From Rotaria socialis (lineage: Eukaryota > Rotifera > Eurotatoria > Philodinida > Philodinidae): 64,000 nucleotides of DNA. The notes under the pieces were generated by a model. That model did not search any database. It was not told the DNA's origin and was given only the letters and a program-made list of their open reading frames with translations. This document shows, piece after piece, positions 1-10,812 of the stretch. The stretch's first letter is position 1. Each line of letters starts with the position of its first letter. The DNA is taken from positions 1 to 64,000 of the forward strand of contig CAJNYU010000690.1 of the NCBI GenBank assembly GCA_905331475.1. Direction: 5' to 3'. The translations under genes were made by a program, and so were the position numbers.

Positions 1-1279
1 AATGTATTATATATATCTTTAAGCTCTTGTAATAATTTTCACACTCTCATAGAGAGAACAAAATGTATCAACTGACTAGACGCGCCAAACATAACATAAT
101 TCAATTTCAAAACGCGACAAAGACAAAGCGATGAAGACGAGAGAGAGAAAAAGAACATATAGCGAGAAACTCGCGCGAAATCAGAAACAAGACATGTGAC
201 GACACACGGTGCCGTCACAGGGGGGCTTGGGGAGGCTATGTTATTTGAAAAAAATCCTCCTGATGTCATCGTAATTCTATATTTGATAAGTGAAAGCGGT
301 TAGAAAATCGATGCTATTTTTTCTTCGAAGTAATGTTCAGTTCAGTCCGAGGATATATATGTTGCATGTTTTTGAAATATTTTCATTTATTAATGCTAGC
401 GTCTCCTCTATGAAGATGAAGGGGAATAGTGAACGTCGTTATCTAAGATCAACAATGACCAGGGTTGTCGATTGCTTTTGACAAGTAGTGAGGGCTAAAA
501 ATTTCGCAGAAAATCTGAAAATTTTGACAGAAAATCTCGTCTCGCTTTTAGACAGTAACTGAGGAAATAATGCTGAACTTTTCGACTTTCTGCGATATTT
601 TGTTGAAAAAAAGTGGTTTACTTGATTTTTTTCAGAAAAATGGGGAAAAATGCTTAAAGGCCGGGTTTTCGCCAGAATTTCTTACAAAATTTTTAAAATT
701 TCGCAGAAAGAATTCAAAATTTTCGCAATAAATTTTCGCATATTTTCAATTTTTGGGGGACTAGCCCCATGCTCGGCAAACCTGGCAATGATACAACAGC
801 GCTTTAATCCTGTGCTTATCCCTCATGTTCATAAAGAAAAATTAGATCAGTTAGACTTGAACAGTAGTCGTTCTGATTTTATTGCAAAAAATCAGAGTAG
901 AAAAGCCTTTTTTGGACGTGAATAATAGTTTTTGTACTTGTGAATTTTTTATTTGCTTTAGTCAAGGTTTAAGATTTTTGATGCTCATGTTGATAATGAA
1001 ATAAAAATTTTGATAGTGTAGTAGAATTCTCGATTGCTGTGAAGGTGTGCAAATGAGTCAGTGAAGAAAATGTTTTAAATGAAGGTTATAACCAAGAAAT
1101 TTAAAAGTCTGTTTTCTCCCTCTAATGTCGACTTTCTGTCGTTGTTTTTCAAAAACATTTTGAGCCCCCCCTAAATTAGAAACGTTCCACCGCCTATGAT
1201 CATCGTCCTGGGATATAAATCGATGATCATACTATGTTTATTTGCAGATCATTATCATCACATTCCACAATCATTTAAG
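1..1279. other. No gene seen; AT-rich intergenic DNA
   Basis: Only short open frames without protein-like composition occur. The stretch around 490-760 repeats variants of 'aaattttcgcaga', a low-complexity run of degenerate short repeats. The sequence just before 1280 is probably the 5' flank of the small spliced gene that follows. Confidence 0.5.
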
Positions 1280-2144
1280 ATGGTATGTATGAAAGTTTTT
1301 TCTGTTCATAATCATTTCTTTATATGTAGCTGATCTCTTCGATGGACCAATGATGATTGAACAATGCTTTTCTTTTTTTATTCTCCTCATTATCCTTGTA
1401 TGAAGGGAAAACATTCTTAACTATCATCAGTTCATCGGAGAGATCAGCGATATATAAAGAAATGGCAATCATCGAAGTACTGATATCAACATTCAAAGGA
1501 TCTGAGCTTTAAGATAATATGATCGTTTTGTTTTAGGCGAACAATATAACAACCGTAATCAACGTCTTGCGTACACATTTGGATGTATTATGGGCTCATC
1601 AACAAATCAAGTATCCTCAACATAATTACATCACCTGGCCTATGGTATTAAAATTGGTGCAAGATGTTAATCAATATTATACTTGTGGAATAGTCAGTAC
1701 AATATATATTGACAAAAATTAAACATGATTTTCTTTCTTTTATAGCTGGACGTCGATGATGTAGCATCGACAGTTGCTGGCGTTGGTGGTGGTAATTATC
1801 AAGAACAATTACAACGATCAGAGCAGCATATGTTGGATCTATTGGCAAAAGTAAGGATTAACTCTTATTAAACAGATCAAATATGCACTGTAGGAGTTAA
1901 CACTATTTTTCAAAACTTTGATCAGTTATAACTACCCTAATTTTAACTCCTACAGTGCAAATATGTAACGTCTTTCTCCTTTTAGGTCGATCCAGTGAAA
2001 AATGCTATCTTGACTCATCTGGATATAAGGCGTGAGTTCTATAATCATTAAAAAAATCAGCAAACTATCACGTTTTTTTTAGCCTAGTTTGTCATCGTAC
2101 TGGTGATATCTTGATTCGTTGGCGGTCCTATTCGTCGCTTTTGG
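1280..2144 (+). CDS. Unidentified small spliced gene
   Basis: This is a phase-consistent set of exons: the ATG alone (1280-1282), 1537-1644, 1746-1850, 1986-2031, then a last exon. Introns have GT...AG ends and pyrimidine-rich acceptors. The product is about 90-110 residues, begins MANNITTVINVL and contains the string ITWPM and an amphipathic run, YQEQLQRSEQHMLDLLAKV. I do not recognise it. The TWP motif after a helical start faintly recalls Mediator subunit MED8, but this is too weak to assign. The last exon is ambiguous: the acceptor at 2082 gives an immediate stop, while the one at 2087 gives about 20 more residues. An exon consisting only of the start codon is odd, but the neuferricin gene in this window appears to have one too. 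The third intron (1851-1985) carries a 74-bp MITE. Confidence 0.45.
1879..1964. mobile_element. 74-bp MITE with 6-bp target duplication
   Basis: Perfect 16-bp terminal inverted repeats, GCACTGTAGGAGTTAA at 1885-1900 and its reverse complement at 1943-1958, enclose 42 bp of unrelated sequence. The element is flanked on both sides by AAATAT (1879-1884 and 1959-1964), read as a target-site duplication. It has no coding capacity and sits wholly inside an intron, leaving donor and acceptor intact. The superfamily cannot be fixed from this alone. Confidence 0.75.
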
Positions 2145-2898
2145 CTTTATAATGACATTTTTCTTTTTTGTGTTCATCAGTTTTTTTTCCATCTTTTTTT
2201 GGTCTTGTTGATGATCTTTTCTTGTTCGCAATCTTGATGATGATCTTTTTTCTTCTTAACCTTGATGATCTTTTCTCTCTTGATGATGGTCGTGTTACGA
2301 TGTTTCGTCTTGATGATAGTCTAAATATTCATTTTTGTCTTAGTGTTGACTTCATCAATAAATAACCAGATGTTGACATTTCATTATAATTAATCACAGA
2401 AACATCGGCTTTTAGTGAAATAAATTTATTTCCAAGTGAATAGTTTGGAAGAAAAGACCTTTTAACAAGTGAAAATCATCAGCGATGGGTTGTTTTGTTT
2501 ATTTTCTATGAATAAATAAGAAGAAAGTGTGTCTCTGATTAAAAAATGTCAATGATGATTTTGCTTTGAAACAATTTACAAAAAATTAATGCATTAAATT
2601 TCCATCATCATTTGAATCATCATCATGAATTGTACGTTGAGATTACATTGATGATGAGATTGTTAATGATGCTGGTTATTGAGGTACACATGTTGGACCT
2701 TTTTATAAAGAAAATACTTTCAAACAATTAAAAAAATCTTATCAACGAACTGTAACTCGGTGATGTTAAACTTAAATAAATAAATATGAAAATGATAGAT
2801 TTTAAATTTAAAAAAAGCAGCATACTGTATGATGGGCTTGTTCGAGCTAAATAAAAACAAAGATTTAATCAATTAAAATAAATAATATGAAAATGGCA
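2145..2898. other. No gene seen; GAT-rich low-complexity DNA
   Basis: Interrupted 'cttgatgatg/gatcttttt' runs (about 2195-2330) and 'catcatcat' runs (about 2600-2670) dominate. The single open frame here (2168-2365) is a by-product of the repeat. Confidence 0.5.
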
Positions 2899-3900
2899 TT
2901 ACTGTATCATGGATTGGATGGAGAAATAAGATGAACTTTGACGAGAATACTTAGATGATGGTCCATATGTTGAATAACCGGGTGATGATGAAGAACATCC
3001 TGGACTTTTTGAAGAATAATATGGTGATGCTGAATCTTGTCTTCCTCCAGTTGTTGAATAATTTGAACTTGTTGGACTATATTAATAAATAAATATTGAT
3101 TAAAAAGCTAAAGAAGAAAAACGAACTTGTAATAAGGTAATTTTGATTCATAAATATTAATTGAATCATTTGATGGATATCTCGGTGATTGTGGATAATA
3201 ACTAGATGGTGATGATAAATGAGCCGGTGAAAAACCAGTTGTATCTGAAGAACTTGGTAAAAAAGCTCCAGATGTTGTAAGTGATGCCATTTGTTGTGAT
3301 GGTGTTAAATATGGATTTATCCATGGTGTTTGAGAATTTGAATGATGTTGATCAAATTATTTTCTTGCTTGTTCACTCATAAATGTATCTTGAGGAAAAT
3401 TCATTTATAATTCTATTGCTGAATAACATTTTTCAACATCTAATAATAAATCAACTCATACAGTACCAATTTTAGTTAATTGTCCTAATAAAATATTTTC
3501 CAAAACTTCTCTTCATGGAGCCATCAAATGAAATAATATGATTCATTTTATATTCGATTGCTTTTCGTACAGCGTCAATACTAAATACATCAAATATTTC
3601 TACCACATCATTTGTATAAGTTCTTCTCAAATCAATATCTTTAGTAGCTAAATATATTTTAAATGAAGTTCCATCAGTTTCTAACATCCAACCAGCAATT
3701 GTTTCAATTTCACAATTATCATTAATTTGAATTCTTGTTTTTGATTTATCAAGTTTTTGATTAACCATATAAACTTTTCGAATAGCTTCAATCACGTTAT
3801 GTTGCATAAGAAAAAAAATGAAAGAACGATTTTTGAGATTGTGGTCAGATGGATTCGATTTAATAAGCATTGATACAGATGAATCAATGTCAAATTCGTT
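2899..3900 (-). pseudogene. Decayed 3' end of RNA polymerase II largest subunit (RPB1), including CTD
   Basis: Read on the minus strand, about 3780-3535 encodes the conserved segment just before the end of the RPB1 catalytic core: a KVYM-like stretch, GWMLETDGTSF, NDVVEIFDVFSIDAVRKAIE and ISFDGS. It then jumps straight to ENILLGQL, so the family's intervening segment of roughly 60-70 residues is missing and the frame shifts at 3530. Further on come in-frame stops (about 3438 and 3404), then TPWINPYLTP-like linker and degenerate CTD heptads (YSSKSPG, SSPGYSTYGPSS) ending at a TAA at 2899-2901. A possible intron near 3065-3110 would argue for a segmental copy, not a retrocopy. It cannot make functional Pol II; a complete copy must exist elsewhere. 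Confidence 0.85.
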
Positions 3901-6672
3901 TTTCAGTCCAACGCTTAAGGTAAAAAACGGGGACGGGGTATTAAATCTGCGTATAGATGATAACTACAATCTTGAGTATTTCTACTAGTTGGCAAAATTT
4001 AGGAATGTTCTTAGGCGTTTGTGGGTATTCGTGTCTTTCACAAATGCTTTTGTTGTTACTTACATTATCCAATTCCAACATTAAGGCACTACATAGAAAA
4101 TCTACAAAAACAACGTCAACTTTTTTCTTCTATCGCTTCAGACAAGTTAAATAAGATCTCTGCACAAATTGCTATAGAATTATACATGTTTTCGACTGAT
4201 GGAATCATCCAACTTCTACTGTCAACAGTTTTTCTTCGATAATTATCTTAGTCTAAACGACTGTGTCTCAGCATCGCTACTAAGACATTAATTGTAAAAT
4301 TAACAGTATTGACTTCGGCTTATTTCATACCATCTTAGTCAGTTACAAACTGTTTTCCGTAAAAAATAATTGGTACTGGCCATTTTATAATATTCGATTC
4401 AAAAACAGATATTTGCTTGAAATAATTATTTCAATTTAATTTAATTTTCTGATTTATAACTGCCACATATACACCATGAAATTGTGTACCAGAGATAAGA
4501 TGCCTAATTCGAATTCGAATATAAATGTAAATGGACACCCAACTGCATGGTATCAATTCGAAAATAAGTGATAAAAATAGTCAAGTGTGGTTGTGGGTGA
4601 TGGGTACCATGGAGGAATGTTCAAATGTGGGTGCGCGTGAAGGGTATATATGTATTCATATGTCGCATATATCGGAAAGTTAAACTAAAACTAAATCCAT
4701 TCCTAGATTCAGTTTTAGTTTAACTTTTTCTTTTCTCCATTTATATTCGAACTCCAATTAGACAGCTACTCTTACCAGAAGTGTGGACATGGGTGAGTAG
4801 AACATGAATGTTGACTCCAATAGCCACAGCCACAAGCTGAAACTATATTCTGTAGCTTTCGACTTTGAATTTTGAAAAGCGAAACAAACTAGAAAATTGT
4901 TTTAAAAATGACAAGACTAGATGCCCAAACTGAACCTATATTCAAGACCGTACTAATATTACCACAAAGGGCAATGAGAACAAGAAAATTTGTCGATTGC
5001 AAGGACGATTGGGACTTATTAAAAATCAAATTATCAAACATAAATATATCTATTACTTGCCCCTGCTCTTCTTGGTATTTTCTCTACATCTCGTGTCGTG
5101 ATGTCTTTCTTGTTTGTGTGCACCAACTTGGATAGAACTCCAATTTTCAATTGGTTTGCTTATTAAATTGGTTTCTTTCCATCGATGGAAGTACCTTTTG
5201 CATTCGTTTTACCATCATAAACATACCGGCACGCTTGCGTTATAATTATCCAAGCAACGGTTCCTAAATAGACACGAAACGCGTTAATTGTTGTTGTTCA
5301 TCGCTGTCGTTGTCTCCGAGTTTAATAATTCAGATTTATTCTATTTTAAATGTCAGCTTATTTGTGAACGTCTATTGCTACACGAATTATATTCATATAA
5401 TCCATTCAAAATTTGTATGCCGCTTCTATCTAATCCACCAGAGAAGTAGAGAGATCTATAAGATGAATTCAAAATATCTATGAAAAGATGTCTAAATTTT
5501 CCTGTTTGTCGTGTGTCTGTTGATTTCAGCTTTGTTTTTTTTTATCCAATAAATGCTTAAAATATAATATTTTTAATATAGTTTAACAAATGGGTGAATT
5601 TTTCAATTTTCTGTAGTATAACATTGGTTCTAAAAACCTATGCTGCAAATTTGACGATAATGCCATGAAAATCATAATAAAAATTCAGAATAACATTCAA
5701 GAGATGAAAATGAGCAATGATATTTCGCATCAGTCATGTGCACATGGTAACAAAAACTTGCAATTTAAGAAATAAATTTTAGTTTTCTACGATAATATTC
5801 GAGTGGGAACTGCTCACGATTAGAATTAATTCAAACATGAGAAAAGAAAAATCAGAAATTCAAGACAGATGCATGACGCAAACGAGTCATTGCTTGTAGT
5901 GAAGGAGAGAGAAAGCAAAATTACACAACATCGACAAACGAACACCATAAGAAACAATTATGCAATGAAGAGTAACGTATCGAGCCGCGGTTTCGGGACT
6001 TAAAATTGCCCACTTTCCAAATGAGCCAATAGCATATGGACGCAGAATTTCGGTTCTGCAGTTCCGGAACCAAATCGACACTCGATCACAGTTTGTTTTT
6101 TTGAATTCATTAAATAATCAATATAAAGCGTACGACTAGTAGGACTGTAGCACTCCTGCTTAACCAAAAATGTATCCGAAAGTTAAAATTATTGATCATC
6201 ATCTCTCTAGAAAATTATTTTTCGACTGGAAAATGTTTCAATATTTGCTTATATCGACAAACAATTATACGGCAAATGTCATCCATGGATTTTTACCTCA
6301 TAATCAACTCTATAGGATTGTGAATGAACTTGTTTGATTGAATAATCTATTGCAAGTGAAGCACATGAATTCTAAAGAAAAAGGTTATATCATTTTTGGG
6401 CTCAAATGAAGTATGCACTATTTTCGTTCAGTTGATTCCGATTTCTAATTAAGAATCTCTCATTCTTTATTTCACAACATACAACAGGAGGGAAACATTT
6501 AATATTTCTGTACTTTGAAGTACACTAAAGTATTCGAAAGTATTTTAAAGTCTATCGAGTATGAATTACCATGTTTGTTCCTGACAGGTAGACACGTTTT
6601 TATAGGATAAATATACCTCTGCAATGATTGTTGCCGTTAGAGTATAGATAAGAAAAAAATAAACCTGCGGCG
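3901..6672. other. No convincing gene; one hairpin and a doubtful protein-like stretch
   Basis: An open frame at about 4021-4242 has protein-like composition (IPTLRHYIENLQKQRQL) but no recognisable family and no clear exon borders. A short hairpin lies at 4676-4727. Near 6505-6560, 'gtactttgaagtac'-type palindromic pieces occur. The rest is AT-rich and unassigned. Confidence 0.4.
4676..4727. repeat. Perfect 17-bp inverted repeat (hairpin)
   Basis: AAAGTTAAACTAAAACT at 4676-4692 is matched by its exact reverse complement at 4711-4727, separated by 18 nt. No target duplication or coding sequence is associated with it. It could be a tiny MITE remnant or a transcribed hairpin. Confidence 0.6.
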
Positions 6673-6680
6673 TTATAAAA
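6673..6680 (+). promoter_or_regulatory. Candidate TATA box of the P450 gene
   Basis: TTATAAAA lies in a locally GC-richer context about 190 bp upstream of the P450 start codon. The position is plausible for a core promoter with a transcription start near 6705. Inferred from motif only. Confidence 0.35.
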
Positions 6681-6867
6681 ACGCAAGTTAATCAAAATCG
6701 TGACGGCATATTATATTACTTTTCTGTCGTCGAAACCGTATTCAGTGCAATAGCTGGAGTGGTAGTTGCTTTTGATAAAAGAACCAGCATAACAATCGTG
6801 CTGGTTGTCGTATTACAGAGTCAGACATAACCTGCTAAGATTAACTTATCAATCTCTACTATTCAAA

Positions 6868-8424
6868 ATGAGCTTTTATATTTTATTAGTAATATTTATG
6901 ATCAGTATTTTATTTATGATCACAATTGTCTACTGGAGACTAATTCGTCCAGAAAAGCATATGTATGATGAATTGCGCAGGCAAGGTGTACCAGGCGAGC
7001 CATTTATACCGATTATTGGTCAACTACCTCAACTAAATCGTGCTCGAGAAAACAATGGTACTCTGGCCTACTTATTTAGTCTTAGTGAAAAATATGGGAA
7101 TTACTTCCTTTTTTCTTTTGGACCTCTAATGCGTATTATGATCAGTGAACCGGACATGATTGCTGATGTTGTCGGTCGATCACATGTTCACGATTATGTG
7201 AAACCGGACGTGTTCGGTAATATTTTCAAACCATTGATTGGTTCACATAATTTATTAGTCAGTGAAGGAGAAGAACATGAAAGAGCTAGAAAAATGCTTA
7301 ATCCTGCTTTTCATTTTATCAACTTGAAATCAATGATTTCTATCATGGTTAATGAGACAGCCAAAGCTATTGATAGTTTTTTTCTATCATCAGATTCAAA
7401 TGCTATTGATTTACACAGGGAATTGAGTGGTCTTACGTTATCAATTATTATGTCGAGTGCATTTGGTCAGGCTTCTTCAACGCGATCAAATTTTAATCGA
7501 ACCATGTATCAAACAGTTAATGATGTTTTCGAAGCCATTAAATATCGAATAATGCATACTATTACTCAAATTCCTTTTCTCGCACGTCTACCTTTCTGGC
7601 GTAAAAGCGTTATCGATGATGGCGTTCAACTTATAGGCGATGCTGTTGACCAGATCATCACTGATCGACGACAGGGCCGATCAGCTAGTCTATGTGCTGG
7701 TTCGGATCTTCTCGATCTATTGCTATCAGCTATTGATAGCGATGGAAAATCATTTACTGACGAAGAAATAAAACAACAAGCTTTAACATTTGTATTGGCT
7801 GGTCACGAAACAACCAATAATCTTATGGCATGGGCTATGTATGTTTTGATGACCAATGAATCAGCTTTACGTGCATGTCGCGAAGAAGTCGATAAAGTTT
7901 TACCGAACTGTATCAGTCCCAGTCATGAACTTATCAGTAATTTAGTTGTGTGTGAAGCTGTCTTACAAGAAACCCTTCGTCTATATCCCCCGGCACCCAT
8001 ATTTGCGAGAAAATGTGTGCGTGAGCATGTTATTGGTAAAGAAGGACAAAAACAGTTGCGAATTCCTGTTGGCACCACTATTGTGATCAATAGCTATACG
8101 CTTCATCGAAGAGCAGACCTCTGGTCTCGACCACATGAATTTGATTATACACGTTGGTTGCGTGACCCGGTAACAGATTTGAAACCAAAGCTAGCTCATC
8201 CTTTCTGCTATTTACCCTTTGCTGCCGGATCACGTAACTGTATCGGACAAAATTTTGCAATGCTCGAAGCTAAAATTATGTTAGCAATGTTACTCCAAAG
8301 ATGTGATTTTGTAATGGAACCGGGTCAAAATATTGTACAAGAATTCATCATTACCATGAGACCAAAATACGGTATTCGGGCTCAGGTCAGTAAGAGGTCA
8401 AAAAGCATTTCAACAATTGAATAA
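6868..8424 (+). CDS. Cytochrome P450 monooxygenase, intronless
   Basis: A single uninterrupted 518-residue frame. The ATG at 6868 has a good context (aaaATGa) and places a hydrophobic anchor (FYILLVIFMISILFMITIVYW) at the N-terminus, as in microsomal P450s of the endoplasmic reticulum membrane; upstream in-frame sequence lacks another ATG. Diagnostic motifs are in the right order: I-helix AGHETT at residues 311-316 (oxygen activation), K-helix ExxR as ETLR at 368-371, and the haem loop FAAGSRNCIGQ with the axial cysteine at about residue 458. The haem loop resembles CYP4/CYP3-like families; the substrate cannot be predicted. Length is normal. Absence of introns is unusual beside the intron-rich neighbours and suggests a retrocopy ancestor or a lineage-specific intronless expansion. 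An (AAAAT)n tract with AATAAA signals follows the stop. Confidence 0.93.
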   Translation: MSFYILLVIFMISILFMITIVYWRLIRPEKHMYDELRRQGVPGEPFIPIIGQLPQLNRARENNGTLAYLFSLSEKYGNYFLFSFGPLMRIMISEPDMIADVVGRSHVHDYVKPDVFGNIFKPLIGSHNLLVSEGEEHERARKMLNPAFHFINLKSMISIMVNETAKAIDSFFLSSDSNAIDLHRELSGLTLSIIMSSAFGQASSTRSNFNRTMYQTVNDVFEAIKYRIMHTITQIPFLARLPFWRKSVIDDGVQLIGDAVDQIITDRRQGRSASLCAGSDLLDLLLSAIDSDGKSFTDEEIKQQALTFVLAGHETTNNLMAWAMYVLMTNESALRACREEVDKVLPNCISPSHELISNLVVCEAVLQETLRLYPPAPIFARKCVREHVIGKEGQKQLRIPVGTTIVINSYTLHRRADLWSRPHEFDYTRWLRDPVTDLKPKLAHPFCYLPFAAGSRNCIGQNFAMLEAKIMLAMLLQRCDFVMEPGQNIVQEFIITMRPKYGIRAQVSKRSKSISTIE

Positions 8425-8493
8425 TTACTAGTTCACTTTATTTGCTGATCAAAAGAATCTTGCCGGATACGAATGTACCATTTCTATTTCTAT

Positions 8494-8526
8494 TATATTA
8501 TAAAATAAAATAAAATAAAATAAAAT
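8494..8526. repeat. (AAAAT)n microsatellite
   Basis: Several tandem 'aaaat' units lie 70 bp after the P450 stop. The tract contains overlapping AATAAA hexamers that may serve as its polyadenylation signal. Confidence 0.7.
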
Positions 8527-10498
8527 ATTCTCTGTGTGCTGTGTTTGCTTTCAATTTGGTTGAAGTAGTTGCAGTGCATGGATATGAGATATGAAATATT
8601 AAGGAAAGTCATAAATTGTTTCATTTAATTCAATGTGAATTTCTCTTCCTATTTTTACAACTGTTGATGTATTGTTACTATTGCGATGTAAGACGAATAA
8701 TCATCATATGATATCTTGTGATCGTATATTCATTATGGTTTAACTCTCTTGTTTTTGTCGATTTTCATAAGAGCGAAGATACCCTTGATGCTGTCTCATA
8801 TAATTCAGTCTTTAATAGAGAAAAATTGTCAATGGATAAACAATCAGATGAACATGTAAGAATGCAATAATTAGATGAGATAGCTATCAAAGTCATCTTC
8901 TGGTTATCAATAATTATATTCCAATATCTGCTGGACCGTATAAAGCAGGAAAATTTAATTTTTCAGAAGTTCGCTTTTGAAAATATTACTTTCTCGTTGT
9001 TTTAAAACTTTACATGTTTTCAATTAGTCATGAAATTTTTTAATACTATGATTTTTGCATGACTTTCTTCTCCAGTCAATTTTCATTTTTATTTTTTTGC
9101 GAAATAATCATATGATTTTGACATTGAATAACATAAAATTTGCAGGAGTCAACTATAAAATCTCGCTTGCCATCTTTATCGTAGCGGCGTAATCCCAACT
9201 TATGAACATATCTAATATTGCCGACAAGAATTCGTTCAATTATCACAAGCACAAACATAATCAGTCATTATTTAGATGTTTCGGCGAGTGAATCTCACTA
9301 TGATCAAGATAGTACGTAACAACGTAGTATCCATCAAAAAGATTTGTTTTCACTTTGTAGAGAATATTATCCATAAGAGCACTTTCATCGTAGCATCTTG
9401 ATTATGTGTATGTGCGTGAAGAAAAAAGTAACATCTACATTCTATCAAATAATTCATGCTCGTTAACACTGCATTAAAAATTGCATGCTGTCAAACTTGA
9501 AGAAGATTTCAAGCTATCGATTATTAACGAGATACTAGTATGCTCATTTGAGAAATTTATTTTTCCTTAACTACTAACTGCTCAAAGATTGAAATCGTAC
9601 GTATGGATAATAATGTTGAATTAGTCAACTACTCATTTACTACGCAGAATATTTCTGATGATGCAAATGAGCACGCGAGCCCCAGTTTCAAATAGGCAAC
9701 AAACGAGAAATGACCACAGTGTGGCTCAAGAAAGAAATCACACAATTCGATAGACTACTTATCGTATGATATTTACTTTTACAGCTAGTAGGTGTTTTCT
9801 TCGAAAGCATAAAATTGTGATCGTATTTTTTTTTGTCTATCTTCTAATCCCTGTCATTGCTTTTTTTAAAAACATGTTAGAAATTCTCTACAAGACGACT
9901 TTTGTTTTATCTACTCTGGCTATATATTGTTTAAAAAATAGCAGTAAGTAGAGAATTATGAAATCGATAAATAATATATTATTATTGAATCTGATCGATA
10001 AAATCATTTAAATGAAAAATATTTTGAATAGAATCGGCTGAACTTAAGTTACGTCTTGTTTCCTGCAATAGAAACAACTACAAAAGTTGAGTTTTAGAAT
10101 AATGACTATTGCGATGACAGATTTTCGAGGTTGTCTTACTGACGAAAATATCTTCACGTTACTTCTTTGATCATCTGATACCGTTGCACTATTTAAAATA
10201 TAACTGAAAGAATTCCAGTTCGTAAATTTTTCTACATAGTTCTCAGAGGAGAGAGTACACGCATTAATTGTTTTCACTGATTTCATCAGATAACGACATC
10301 TATCGTTCATTTCAAAACAAATATCCTTATATATTCATAATCGGTTGTACACAAAACGACTGGCAGAATTCGATTGTTTGTTTTTTTACTAGATCAAATC
10401 AAATGTATAGTACATGCTGCCTACTCTAAATATGATTGGAAAGATGAGTTCATCATTCATTGGTTTTTAGATAGACTCAAAATTTTTATGTTTGTTGA
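8527..10498. other. No gene seen
   Basis: Short open frames near 9076-9258, 9766-9951 and 10044-10310 lack recognisable domains and exon signals. A pyrimidine tract with AG (gtttttag) ending near 10470, about 29 nt before the next ATG, could be a 5' UTR or trans-splice acceptor for the following gene. Confidence 0.45.
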
Positions 10499-10812
10499 AT
10501 GCCCGAAAGTGTTATTCGTAAACGCTTGACTGGTATTGCTAAAAACGTGAGTACGTGTTCGGCAAAGGTAACACGTCATGATTAAATTCATAACATTATA
10601 ATATCCTTTTCCTCTCTATTAAGGCTACAGTATACGCAGCTTGTGTAATAAATCATAGTGATTTAAAAAAAGACTCGTGTTTAAAAGAATTTCTTGCACT
10701 TAAAGATTGTGTACAAAAAGCTGTAAGCAAAACAATATATTTCAATTTTTATTTTTATTAAATCAATCTATGCCTGTTTTTTTGTCTCCATTAGGCATTA
10801 AAAAATGGCTAA
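10499..10812 (+). CDS. NDUFAF8: NDUFAF8-like complex I assembly factor
   Basis: Three exons, 10499-10546, 10624-10722 and 10795-10812, give about 54 residues in phase. The core matches the NDUFAF8 family (human C17orf89), a small twin-cysteine intermembrane-space protein that works with NDUFAF5 in mitochondrial complex I assembly. Visible features are YAACV, then about 11 residues on DSCLKEF, then LALKDCV, giving the spaced cysteine pattern of the family. It is shorter than the human protein (74 residues) at the N-terminus. The last exon encodes only ALKNG and a stop, and that stop overlaps the EMC7 start codon region by 8 nt. If the second intron is retained, the frame instead ends at 10759-10761. 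The gene therefore has no 3' UTR of its own before EMC7; it is either co-transcribed with EMC7 or uses an internal poly(A) site. Confidence 0.75.

Noticed and set aside
6805..6867. Extending the P450 N-terminus upstream of the ATG at 6868
   Set aside because: The extra frame would need a TTG start. The ATG at 6868 has a good context and is directly followed by the membrane anchor.
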